From Gymnorhina tibicen (Eukaryota > Chordata > Aves > Passeriformes > Artamidae), in NCBI GenBank assembly GCA_013399875.1, contig VXAZ01009381.1:62001-126000 (forward strand): 64,000 nt of DNA. The letters run 5' to 3'. Below are positions 22,331 through 33,454 of this stretch, piece after piece. The translations under genes were made by a program, and so were the position numbers. The stretch's first letter is position 1, and every line of letters begins with the position of its first letter. Under the pieces are notes generated by a model. That model did not search any database. It was given only the letters and a program-made list of their open reading frames with translations, and was not told the DNA's origin.

Positions 22331-23672
22331 GGTGGCGGGAGCTCCGTGGTGCCGTGGGTGGAAAGGTGAGTTGGGCAATCAGAGGGCGCCGGGTTGTGTG
22401 TCCAGAGGCTTTAACCAGGTGACCAGAGGGACACCGGCCCTGCCGAGGGGAGGGGACCTGCTCCAGCTGGGATTAGCAGCACGGAGAGGAGCTGGTGGTC
22501 CCCGGAAGGGTCACACGGAGGGCGAGGCGCTGCTGCCGTGCCGGGCGGTTGCAGCTCCTTAGAAAATCCCGGCTGCCGGTGCTGGCAGGGGCTGAATTCC
22601 CCCGGGAATGGTACCCTCCCCGCTGGGGTATGTCACAAACACTGCCACGTGACAGCCCTAGAGCCACCCAAAAACGTAATCCTGAAGCTCCACAGCCACC
22701 AGACCATTCCCACTGCTCCCAGCCCCGGGATGGGCACGCTGCCTCCTGCCCAGGAAGCCTGGAGCGCTGTCTGGAGAGGATTGAGGGCAAAAATGACCAG
22801 AAAGGGAAACAGGAGCAGCAGAGAGTCAGCAGTGAGGTGGGGCTCCAGGCCAACAGCCCAAGGAACGGTGAGAATCCACAGGAAATAGGTCCCTGAAGCT
22901 ACTCCTCAGGATGCAGCTCTCCAGAGGTACTCCTAGGAATTGCTGGCTAACACCAGTGTAGGAAAGGGACACACACCCACAGGGCTGTGGTGGGAAAGTT
23001 AGAAACATTTCCTGGGAGATCTGGAACCCACAAACCCCTCTTGTGAATTGTAGGGACTCAGTACCTGGGAGAAAGGACCACATTCCCTGCAGGCTCCCTG
23101 GGCGTGGATCAGCTCCGAGGACGGGGATTGCTGCATAGAAAACATCTCAGCTCTCCCACAGCCTAGCTGTGCCCAAATCCTGCTAATTGGAAGGAAAACC
23201 CCCAAACTGTTGCAGAATCCCAGTGTCCCAGGGTAAGGAGGCACCGTGCAGGTGACGCTGCTCCAGCTGCAGTGCTGCACACTAAGTGCCAGCCAAGGAC
23301 AGCTTTTCCATCCCAGTATTTGTACCAGGTTTGGAACAGATCCGTCCACAGCTACCAGCCCTCACTGGGCACTTCCAGGGCTTCCAGCTGTGATTCCTCC
23401 TCACCTTCCTGCACACACCTGCCCTGTGCCAGCACCCAGTGACAGGTGTGTCCTCTTCTCCCTCAGTCACGAATGGTGCCAGAGGGATCCAGAGCTCTTC
23501 CCCCTTCAGGGGTTGTTGTGGAGGGTTTCAAAGCACACTGACTACTTTGTCTTGGAATATGGCACCATTTGTCCCAGTTCTGTCCCACAAGACGGTCTGG
23601 GGTTCACCCTCTGGAAAAGCTCGGGATGAAGAACAAGGGAATTTCACAGCAAGAACCAGGCAACACAAAGAG
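22331..23672. other. Promoter side of the acyltransferase gene and 3' flank of IGBP1
   Basis: The two genes are head-to-tail on the minus strand, so this interval should carry the acyltransferase promoter. I see no TATA box close to 22330 and no recognisable exon. Confidence 0.4.
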
Positions 23673-23678
23673 TTTATT
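23673..23678 (-). other. Poly(A) signal of IGBP1
   Basis: TTTATT on the plus strand, i.e. AATAAA on the minus strand, about 350 nt beyond the IGBP1 stop codon. An A/T-rich stretch follows shortly after. Confidence 0.6.
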
Positions 23679-24026
23679 TTGCTTAAAACAGAGAGGAAAA
23701 AAAAAATAAATACATCCACCCACAATACAAAGAGCAGTTTCCAAATCCATGGAGCTCCCCTTGGAGGCTGCCTCCGCCTGGGAGGGCAGAGGGAGCCTGA
23801 CCCTCATGGAGCTGCCCCTCGGAGCTCTGGGGCGACCCCCAGCATGACCAGTGCCCCCAGTCCGACACGGAATGCGAACCAAAGCAAGGGGTCACACGTC
23901 CTCCCGCCATCCTGTCCCCTGCCCATCCAGGGAATTCCCGGATGCTCCACCTATGTACACGGTACTCCCTCCTCCCTCTCCAGGTTGTTCTCCCAGGATC
24001 TCCAGGCCCTGCTGGCAGCCAGAGCA

Positions 24027-27000
24027 TCAGCCCATGTTGTGCCTGTTGCCATAGCCCCGGGGGTGTGTGTCCTTCCAGTCGTCCCAGTCCCGAGCTTTCT
24101 GAAGAGCTTCCTCATCATCCTCCTCCTCCTCTGTCTCCTGCTGCTGCTTCTGCAGCTCCTCATCACTTGCACCTGCTGGAGCGGAGGGACAGGGAGGAGA
24201 TGCAGGTTCTCCAAAGCCCTGCTGCGAGCTGGGCATGCCAGGCAGCAGGAGTGAGAATCATGGGATGGGCTGGGTCAGAGGGGATCTTAAAGCCCATCCG
24301 GTGCCACCAAGGACACCTTCCACCATCCCAGGTTGTTCCAAGCCCCGTCCAATCTGGCCTTGGACAGGCCAAGCGCAGTCTAACCCAGCTATTTTCCTAA
24401 TAAAGCTTGGATTCTTCCGTAGTCAGGGGTGTTCCATACCCTGCATACAATCCTGTTCACCCACCCCCTCAAGGGGCTTCCCAAATTCTCTGTTCCCATC
24501 TCTGTTCCATACCTGGAACCCTCTGGGGGTTGGACACAACTCCCTGCCTCTGGCGCTGCTCGTACCAGTCATCCACAGTCATGGTGGGCAGCCCGGGATA
24601 GCCAACTCCAAACACCCTGCAGAGGGACAGAACCAGCCAAAAACAGGCAATGGAATCTCCTGGAATGAGCAGGAACACAGGCACACGGCTATTCCATGAT
24701 CCAGTCTGTGCTAAGGATATAAGGATGGCACAAGCAGGGCTTGAGGAAGGCTTTGGGGTGACCCAGTTGTGGCCTTCCTGTGCCTCAGGGAAGCATGGAG
24801 AGGGCCTGGAGTGGCAGCACACAGGGAATGGCTTCCCACTGCCAGAGGGCAGGGTTAGGTGGGATATTGGGAAGGAATTCTCCCCTGTGAGGGTGGTGAG
24901 GCCCTGGCACAGGGTACCCAGAGAAGCTGTGGCTGCCCCTGGATCCCTGGAAGTGTCCAAGGCCAGGCCGGATGGGGCTTGGAGCGTCCTGGGATGGGGG
25001 AAGGTATCCCCAGGACACCCCTGGGAACTGAAGCAGATACATGGACAGCTCAGGATAAATCATATCCCAACCATGACAGGAAATCTGGTTTCTATCCCAC
25101 TGTGTGCTGTAGGTGCCAAAATTCCTGCACGGATTTTAGGGTGCCATGAACTCAAGTGCAGACATGAAGGTACCACCTGGATTTCTGCACTTGATGGAAT
25201 ATTTCAGGCTTGACATGAGAGCCCTGCCCCGAAGTGTGGCTGGATAATCCCAATCCATACCTGGCCTGAGCAGCATCCCGGGTGAGGATGAAGGGTTTCA
25301 CCGGAGCTCTGGCTGGCCGGGAAGGGCCGCGAGAACCTCCTGGAGCCTGGGGATGCAAACAACAGTCACCAAGGAATTGTGCGGATGAGAATTCCCCCTC
25401 TGCTTCCAACTCCAAAGTCATTAAGGGTCTTGTAGGGGAGAAACACCTCAGCTCTCAGAGCAACACCCCAGGATGGACAATCGAGGCCTGAGTTCGATTT
25501 AAATCAGGAATTCCAACTGTGCCTGTACAGGAATCACTTCCTGTGCCTCTGTGCCACCTGAGTGACCTGGGGTCAAAGCAGAGCTGCCGGGGCTGAGCTC
25601 AGAGCAGAGCAGGGAATGTTGTTTATTGTTCCAGTGGAGCATTCTGAGCTCGTCATTCCACGGCACCTCCAGGACACCTCGGAGGAGCTGAGTCCCGCAA
25701 TGCCAACAATGACCCCCCAAACCAGCCCTGCCAGGAGGCTGTGCCAGCACGCCAGGAGCTGCTGTTCCCAGCAGACATCCCAGGTCACAGAAATCCTGGA
25801 CACAACGTTCTGCATAGGGACCGCAGGTCTGTGGGAATGTTCTGTCATTCCAAAAGGGCTGGTAACACCCGGACACGCTGCAGACCAGGAGTGGAGGCTT
25901 GACAGAAACCACAATAGTCTTACTTTAGTTTCCAAATTCAATTGTTCTTCAGAATTAGGATCTGCAGAACCCAGCCTTTGCACAGCCCAGTTCAGCTCCA
26001 ATATTCCAAGCTCCAGCGTTCCACAGGCTGGGACTGTGGGGAACATGCGGCAGCAGAGCCCAACCCAAAACTCAGAATTCAGAATGAAGAAAACCCCACC
26101 AGCTCATGCTGTGATCGAGCTCAATTCCAGCTGGGAAGTCACTGAATAGAACTCCAACTCTGCCACTGAATTCCTCTGGGATTCATCCCCCCCATGCCCA
26201 TCCCACAGCACCCAGATCCCAGGAGAGCTCCCTCACCTGCCTGGCTACGTCCCTGCTCCTCAGGATCACCAGCTCCTGCTCGATGCTCTCAATCTCCTCC
26301 AGGCTGGTGCCGATCCATTTCTGGATCTGGAGGATGTAAAATTCCCGGATCTGATCCTCATCCGCTGTGCCGCTCTCCACAGAGCTGCTCATGGAGGCCA
26401 ATTTGTTCTCCAGCTCCTTCTTCTGTTTGTATCTGGCTCAAACACAGCACAATCAGATCACGGGATCATTTTTCTCCAGCCCAGCCCAGCCCTCGTGTCT
26501 TTACCACCCTTTCCAAGAGGTTCAACAAAATTTCATGGAGGTTGAGCTGGTCCCTGTTGGAATTTCAGCCTCTCCCATCTGTTAAAAGCAGCTGTAAAAT
26601 GACACTAAATTCAGAGGGGCCTCAATGATTTTATTCTTCTCCTAAACATTGAGGAATCCTTGGAAATTGAAGCCTTCCTGGTAAAATTATGCAAGACTGG
26701 AAACATCAGTCTCCCGAAGAAAGCAGGACTGAGGAAACCACTGGAATGACTGGTTTGAGTTGATTCCATGACACACAAACAGAATAAAACTTTCCCAACT
26801 TCTGTCTTGGGTGGTTTTCTGTGTGTGGGCGTTTTTTAAAATAGAAGTTTGGCTTTTTGGACTTTTTGACCTATTCAGGAATTAGTTATTAAAGGAAGAA
26901 CTCCCTATATAATAAACATCCAGGCTAAATTTATTTTTACTTTTTCAGGAATTAGTTAGTAAAGGGGAAACTACTCCTGTAAAACACTTCCAAACCAAAT

Positions 27001-28621
27001 CCTTGTGTCCTCCTTCCCTCAGTTATTGTCACCTGAAGAATGAGCAGCAAGAGCCAAAAACCTTTGGGAGCTGAGAGGACAAGGAGCATAAAAGAGTAAT
27101 TCTAAAAAAGAAACCCTATAAATAATATTTTGATATGTTTTTCTACCCAATTTAAGCAGGTCCAGCCCAGTTTGGACCTTCCAAAGCTGCCACAATGAGC
27201 AACTCAGTGGCGAAAATCCCAACCAAAGCATCAAAGGCACCAAACACCTCTTTTTCAAGCTCTAATGAACCCACTGTTAGAAAACTTTCAGTTTGGAAGT
27301 CTTTATGCTGCCAGCAGTGATTAAAGAATTAACACTAAGATTACTTAGGAACGATTAAAGAGCTAATTATAAGTTTTTGAGCAGTTTTTCCTCAGAGACC
27401 AGAAACTGGAGACACAAATGCCCTCCCCCCCCGCCCTACCCATTAAAAAATGAGCTGTATCTCTTAGAATGAGCATTTGATGATGAAATTATTCCAGTGC
27501 CCAGGGAAGCTCTTCCCTGTCCAACCCTGCGCTGCCTCAGGCTCCCGCTCCTCCCAGACCCGCTCCCAAAGCCCTTCCCACTGCGCAGAGCCCACCTTTC
27601 AATTTTGGCTGTCCTGCTCATGGCCATGGCCACCAGGTTGGGCTGGGTGGGCTCCTGGGGGACCGAGGGGCTCCCGGCTCCCTCCTCGCTGGAGGTGCCG
27701 GGGGACAGCTGGAAAGATCCCAGCCCGTAGTTCCTGCAGAGCTTGAGGAAGCGCAGGAAGTGCTCCCGGGCACTCTCCAGGTGCTCCCTTCTCCTGCTCA
27801 GGTCCACCTGCTTCAGCGTCAGGGCTCCCAGCAGCGCCGGCAGCAGCATAAACTTCAGGTCGGCCGAGGCGATTTCCTCCAGCTCCTCGTTCTCGCTGCG
27901 AGGGAGAGACCGGGGAGTCCAGGAACGGGAATGGAGATGGGAAATGGGCTGGAGTCATCCTGTGAGGGGCGGCTGAGGGAGCTGGGGGGGCTCATCCTGG
28001 AGAAAAGGAGGCTCAGGAGGGACCTTGTGGCTCTGCACAAGTCCCTGACAGGAGGGGGCAGCCGGGGGGGGTCGGGCTCTGCTCCCAGGGAACAGGGACA
28101 GGAGGAGAGGGAATGGCCTCAGGCTGTGCCAGGGGAGGTTCACGTTGGATATCAGCAGGAATTTCTTCCTGGAAAGGGCGGTCAGGCACTGGAAGGGGCT
28201 GCCCAGGGAGGTTTGGAGTCCCCATCCCTGGAGGTGTCCAAGAAACGCCTGGAGGTGGCACTCAGCGCTCTGGGCTGGTGACAAGGTGGGGATCGGTCAC
28301 AGCTTGGACTCGATGGTCTTGGAGATCTTTTCCAACGTCAGTGATTCTGGGATTCTGTCCCGCTCCCGCCCTACCTCTGCCCTGGCCGGGGACCCTCCCT
28401 GTCCCCATCAGACGCGTCCCCTACGCTCACCTGAACAGCTCCAGCTGCGCCACCATGGCCGCCGCCCGCTGCAGCGCGTCCAGCCCCTGCCGCACCTTCT
28501 CCTGCACGGCCGGGGCTCCCGAGGAGGGCTCGGTGCTGGCCTCCAGCTCCTCCCAGAGCCGCCGTCCCAACGCCAGCAGCTCCGCCAGCCGGGGGCCACC
28601 CGCGCCCGCCTCCGCCATCAT
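24027..28621 (-). CDS. IGBP1: Immunoglobulin-binding protein 1 (alpha4, PP2A regulatory subunit)
   Basis: Alpha4/TAP42 protein that binds and stabilises the catalytic subunits of PP2A, PP4 and PP6 in the cytosol (family knowledge). Six exons in minus order: 28621-28431, 27895-27596, 26432-26237, 25346-25261, 24616-24513, 24175-24027. They total 1026 nt, 341 residues (human is about 339). The start is a double ATG (28621 and 28618); either gives the same protein bar one Met. Recognisable blocks in order are: the helical N-terminal domain ([24 protein letters not shown]), [39 protein letters not shown], an acidic stretch, and the highly conserved end [19 protein letters not shown]. All splice phases agree. 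The promoter is CpG-rich with tandem YY1-like sites. Introns contain CR1 fragments at 24251, 24844 and 27975. Confidence 0.97.
24251..24370 (-). mobile_element. CR1 LINE 3' fragment
   Basis: Reverse complement of the avian CR1 3' end: ATCATGGGATGGGCTGGGT, then GATCTTAAAGCCCATCCGGTG and TTCCAAGCCCCGTCCAATCTGGCCTTGG. Lies in the last intron of IGBP1. Confidence 0.8.
24844..25020 (+). mobile_element. CR1 LINE 3' fragment
   Basis: Contains AATTCTCCCCTGTGAGGGTGG, AGAAGCTGTGGCTGCCCC and GGAAGTGTCCAAGGCCAGGC in forward CR1 order, broken before the terminal repeat. Lies in IGBP1 intron 4. Confidence 0.8.
27975..28362 (+). mobile_element. CR1 LINE 3' fragment (long copy)
   Basis: Begins with GGAGAAAAGGAGGCTCAGG, passes through GGAATTTCTTCCTGGAAAGGG, GGCTGCCCAGGGAGG and GATGGTCTTGGAGATCTTTTCCAACG, and ends GATTCTGGGATTCTG: the avian CR1 3' end including its terminal 8-mer repeat. 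A different subfamily from most other copies here. Intron 1 of IGBP1. Confidence 0.88.
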
Positions 28622-29040
28622 GAGCCGGGAACGGCGCTATCGCCGCTTCCGGCGCGAGCCGGAGCGACCGTACCCGCCCTGGTCGCCATCTTGGGAAGGT
28701 CACAGCAATAGCCACAACATCGGGGCGCCATCTTGATGAGGTCACCGCTACGGCAATGACGGGCGCCGTCTTGGGGAGGGCGCAGACACAGCCGGGACGC
28801 GGGCGCCGCCATGTTGGTGAGGGCAGGCTGAGGGGCAGCGGTCCCGGTGGGCGCCGTGATGGCCCCGTGCTCGCCCCGCGGCCGTGGAGCCCCCGGGACC
28901 CCCGCGGCGGGCGGGCACCGCGGGCAGGCGCGGCTCGGCGCTGCCGGAGGCGCTCACAGGCCTCCAGTGCCCCCACACTTTTCCCTGCCAGGTCCTGCCG
29001 GGCGCACCGGCCCGCACGGGTCCTGGCAGGGAGCGCGGGG
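28431..29040. promoter_or_regulatory. IGBP1: CpG-rich promoter of IGBP1
   Basis: Dense CpG over the first exon and upstream flank, typical of a housekeeping promoter; no TATA box near the start. It includes the YY1-like tandem sites at 28684-28816. Confidence 0.65.
28684..28816. promoter_or_regulatory. Four tandem YY1-like sites upstream of IGBP1
   Basis: CGCCATCTTG occurs at 28684 and 28726, CGCCGTCTTG at 28764 and CGCCATGTTG at 28807. The core CGCCATNTTG is the reverse complement of the YY1 consensus (AANATGGCG). Spacing is 42, 38 and 43 bp, and the flanks also repeat (GAGGTCAC / AAGGTCAC), so this is a tandemly duplicated promoter module about 60-200 bp upstream of the start codon. Confidence 0.65.
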
Positions 29041-29659
29041 CTGGAGTCTGGGAAACTGGGGAAAAATGTGAATAATTAGATGAATTTCCAGAAAACATCC
29101 GTTTTCCCGCTGTATAAAAGGGGTACACCGTGGAGATCCTCCATAGTGCAGTGCTGGATGTCAATAAACATAAATTTATTTTTTTAAGCACAGCACCTTT
29201 CTATTCTTCTCTGTTTTTCTACAGAGAAGTGGGGCATGCGACCGTTCTGCTTTCTTCTTCATTTATTTCGCTCCTAAAATCTCTAAAATTCAACCAGGAA
29301 TCAGGCAGGTTAGGGTTAAACCTGTGCTTTTAGGAGCAGGTTATTTCCCTTAGAAATGCAGGTGATTGACCTGACTGTGAGCAAAGTATGGGTGTAGCAA
29401 CCACTACTACTGCTCGTTAGTCCTGAGTAATTGAGTAATTCTAACTCAGCCTCTGAGGATGACTCAGTTTACGAGTTATTCTGTTTGTTTTCTTCATGCC
29501 TGTGTCAGATTGTGCAACAAATTGTTACTCACAGAGCCCAGGAGCGCTGTGGGTCCTCAAAACCTGTCTGGCCCCAGGTCCGGGCTGATGGGAGGATCTC
29601 GTGGGTATTCCCAGCGGGATGGCAGCCCCAGGGTGGTTCAGGGCCACATCAGTGTCTGC

Positions 29660-29932
29660 TCTGCAGAGGAGACAGTCCCGAGGCTCTCTCCCTGCTGGAA
29701 CGCCTGCCCAGCCCGGGAGAAGTCAAATCCTTCCCTGTGAGGGTGGGGAGGCTCTGGAATGGATTTCCTGGAGAAGCTGTGGCTGCCCCATCCCTGGAAG
29801 TGTCCAAGGCCAGGTTGGACGGGGTTTGGAGCAACCCGGGACAGTGGAGGGTGTCCCTGCCCGTGGCAGGGGGATGGAACGAGATGGGCTTTAAGGTCCC
29901 TTCTACCAAACCACCCCAGAATTCCATGATTC
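29660..29932 (+). mobile_element. CR1 LINE 3' fragment
   Basis: Forward CR1 3' end: TCCTTCCCTGTGAGGGTGGG, GAAGCTGTGGCTGCCCCATC, GGGTGTCCCTGCCCGTGGCA, then TTTAAGGTCCCTTCTACC and CCAGAATTCCATGATTCC at the terminus. Confidence 0.88.
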
Positions 29933-30291
29933 CAAGGGATGGAGAGCTGCTTCCCCTCCAAACCCCCTGCAGCCTTCTTTCAGAACTGACCTTCCAGCTA
30001 CACCCAAAATTCCTCAGGCTGCAGCTGGTTCCCCCTCCGGTCTTATGGCTCTTACTCACCCCTGTTTGTCCCTGTCCCTCAGCTGAAGATCCCCACACGG
30101 ACAATCCCTGCTTTTGTTTGTCATCCTTAGAGCACCACGACACTGCTGAACAGCCCGGGAATAAAGGAGAACAGAGAGGGAAGGGTTTTTCCTTAAATAC
30201 AGGCGTTTACTCATGTGTGTGTCTTGTGGTGTGATGGTGCAGGGACCAACCATCCCAAAGGTCACGGCAACATCCCCCAAATATTCCCAGC

Positions 30292-30420
30292 AGTGCAGGT
30301 TGGACGCGGCTTGGAGCAACCTGGGCTAGCGGAAGGTTCCCTGCTCATGGCAGAGGGTGGAACTGGAGGAGCTTTAAGGCCCCTTCAACCCAAACCATTC
30401 CAGGATTCCCTGATTCTGTG
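30292..30420 (+). mobile_element. CR1 LINE 3' fragment
   Basis: Short copy of the CR1 3' end: GGAGCAACCTGGGCTAGCGG, TTTAAGGCCCCTTCAACCC, then CCAGGATTCCCTGATTCTG. Confidence 0.85.
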
Positions 30421-32566
30421 AGACGCTGATCCACAGCTGAGCCCCATCCTGGGCTTTCTCCTCCTTCTGGCTCAGCTCTGCGAGCAGCGCAAGGGAAAGC
30501 AGGTGCGGGTGCTGACCCGCATTCCAGTGGGAGCCGCAATCCAGGGCTGTGCAGAAGAAATATCCCAACGTATCCTTGAACACAGGGCCATCCTTCCTCC
30601 AAAATACTTAATTACAAACAGTCTGTTGCCCTTGCTCACATTATCCTCGTGGAATGAGTTATGTAGCATCCCTCAATGAATAAGGAAATAAAAGGAAAAA
30701 TAAATAAATCAGCGTTTCAACAGCAAAATCAAAAGAATCCATGGAAATCACTCGCCTTCCTCCAGACTTTGTTGTTCGCACAAGTTTGACCAGCAACAAA
30801 TAACCACGTTCACACCAGCGTTACTCCCTTAAAACCCCTGGGGACAAGCACAGGGGTCATTCCCACCGCATCCACCCTCTGGATCCCGGTTCCTGGGGGG
30901 TGCTCCCGGGCCTACAGATCTCACATCCCTGCTAATTCCAGGTGTGGGCCCGGATTCCCGCTGCTCGCACTGAGAGCCGTTGTCACAGAGCTGTCACCCC
31001 CTGCCAGCCTGACCCTTTGCACTCTCCAACTAATTCCGGCGCCTTCCCATTTCCCGCAGGACTCCGGCTGCACGCTGACCCCTCCAGCCTTTTCCCAGCT
31101 CTTCCCTGCCAGGCTTGGAGCCAAGGAGGGAGAGGAGGAGTGGATTCTGCATATTCAGCACTTGACCCTGCCTTTTCCCAGGCAGAAATTCCAACGGGAC
31201 CTCTCCAGGAGGGATCCCGACAGCTCCCCTGGGCATTCCTTGCTATTGTGGCTCTTCTCCTCTCCCCCAGGCGCTGTGTGTTTGTAGTTACCAAATGCAA
31301 ATCACACTTCCCACCCTCCTGGCTGGAGTTCTCACTCCACAAGATCCTTCCCGGTTTTTTTTTTTTTCCTCTCACCAGCTCGTTTTGCAACCCCTCCCGG
31401 TGTCACCTCCCTGTGATCCGGGATGCGCTGGGAGGTGGATGGAGGGAAGGCATTGAGGCAATCCTAATTTAGTACCTGCAGCCCTCCGGACACAGAAACT
31501 GCGTCTGTTTTGCAGCCTGGCCGCTGAAACTGCTTTTCCTGAGGAATGCCGGGCGCTGACCCCTAATTGCATTTTAAAAGGAAAACTCGAGATAGCTTTT
31601 GGCCTTGGGCAGCTGCGGTTCTCCAGGCGCTCTGGGAAGGGAGATGGCAGCAGGCAGAGCCAGTCAATGGCACATTAACAGCTGATAAGGAGGGTTAACT
31701 CCTGGCACTCCCTAAGCTCGGGCTCAACTTCCAGCCCCTGCATCCTCTCGAGCCACCTCCGACTCCTTCCCTGCTCGCACAGAAACCTGGAGCACATTAA
31801 GGGGAGGGGATGTTTTACAAGAAAAGCTCATGAATTGATTCCGTGACCCAGCAGAGACCATTAAAAGTGATGGAATGGATATGGAAATGAGTAATCGTCC
31901 AGCTGGGCTCGGGCTGAGCGCGGCCAACTCCAGTCAATGGGAACCAAAAATAAAGCGGAGCTGCTGGAGCCTCCAGGCACCGCTGGGAGCTGCAGGAATC
32001 CACCCGAGGATTCCCATCTCATTTACCTGTCCTCCTGGCGCTGTGGAGTCTCTCCAGCACGTGTTTGGCCTCACCCTTTCTCTCGGAAGGCTGCACCAGC
32101 AGGAATCTCATCCCATCCAAGTGCTTGGCCAGGTTCTGCGCTAAGGGAAATGTGGGAGCCCCCATCCCCGGCTCCCAACCCCTTGCTGTTCACACACACC
32201 CTTGGCTAGTCCAGCCCGCATTCCCAAGGATCAGAAAATAACCCTGCACTGCCGCAGTTTCCAGCACCAGCCCTGAATCCCAGGCAGCCAGTTCCCAGGC
32301 AGCTGGAGACCTGAGGAAGCAGGGGATAAGACAGGAGCTGAGGTTGGCAGGGATCTGTAATTAAAGACAAATCTGGGCCAGGGAGAAGGAGAAAGTTGAA
32401 AGTGAGCTGGTCCTCAGATATGTGTAAGGAAAAGTATGGACACGGGGGCTTTATGGACATGGGGCTCTCCTTACAGCCTCCTTCTCCAGGACCAGCTGGG
32501 AAGGACGTGGAGGAAGGATTGTCCTGGAAAACAAGGCACAGAGAGTTGTAACATATTTATAACATA

Positions 32567-32572
32567 TTTATT
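32567..32572 (-). other. Candidate poly(A) signal of the WNT11-family gene
   Basis: TTTATT on plus, AATAAA on minus, about 880 nt beyond the WNT stop codon. It is the nearest canonical signal I noticed, so the 3' UTR would be about 0.9 kb. Confidence 0.45.
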
Positions 32573-33454
32573 TAAAAACACACACCAGAATCCCACTTAC
32601 AGGAAGTACAGACACTAAAGGTTCTTTCTTGCTTCCCCAAGGCCCTGGAGTCGAGTCCCTTCTCCAGGCCAGAATTCCAACACACCTTGTCCTGACGGGT
32701 GGAAGGAGTGGGCTGAGGACCTCAGTGGGCCAGAAGGAGGGGCAGGAAGGACAAGCCATGAGAATTTCACATATTGAGTGGGCTCCCACCTCTGACATGG
32801 GAACAGAAGCTACAGTGATGCCATGGCTGGGTTAAGACGTGGTCAGGTGTGGGTTTGCCAGGCTGCCCGGTTTTGGCAGCCCCCAGGACCTCTCCTGTCC
32901 CTGGTGTCTCTGCCATCAGCGAGAGCAGCACCATCTCCATGCAAATGGGATGCTGCAAAGGGCCCTGGAGCAGTGTTTTCCCCTGAGGAGGAGCATCCTG
33001 GGTGAGCGCACAGCAGAATCCTGTTCCCAAAGGAGCTGCCCATGACCCCCTCACCCAAAGCAGCGTTCCATCCCTGCAGCCTTCCTCCGGTGGATAACTC
33101 TACCCCCTCCCATCCATCACTCCTGCCTTTCAGGCCGCTGTCAGAATCCTCCTGCAAAGGGACAATGGCAGCCCAGGGTCCCCGTTCCCCCCGGAGAAAG
33201 GGGCCTGTGGAATGAACAATGGCCTCTCCCAGCTGGAGACAGAGGGCTGGCCACTGACCAGCTGCAGGAGGGCAGCATTGTCCTGCCCTGAGGTCTGGGT
33301 TGGAAGGGACCGGAGGCTTCCCAAGATCTCTCAGTCTGAGGTTTTCCATGTGAGGCCGGGCTTCCCATGCAGCCTCCTCCTTGCTGGGGGCATCCCTTGG
33401 GATGGGCTCCTGGTGTCCAGCCGTGCCTGGTGGGTGCCAGCACAGTTCTCCTCC

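Larger units (their letters stand above)
28817..32566. other. Intergenic region between IGBP1 and the WNT11-family gene
   Basis: No recognisable exon. It contains two plus-oriented CR1 fragments (29660, 30292) and an AT-rich segment with a TATAAAAGG at about 29113 and AATAAA at about 29163, a spacing that recalls a retroviral LTR, although no boundaries could be found. Confidence 0.4.
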
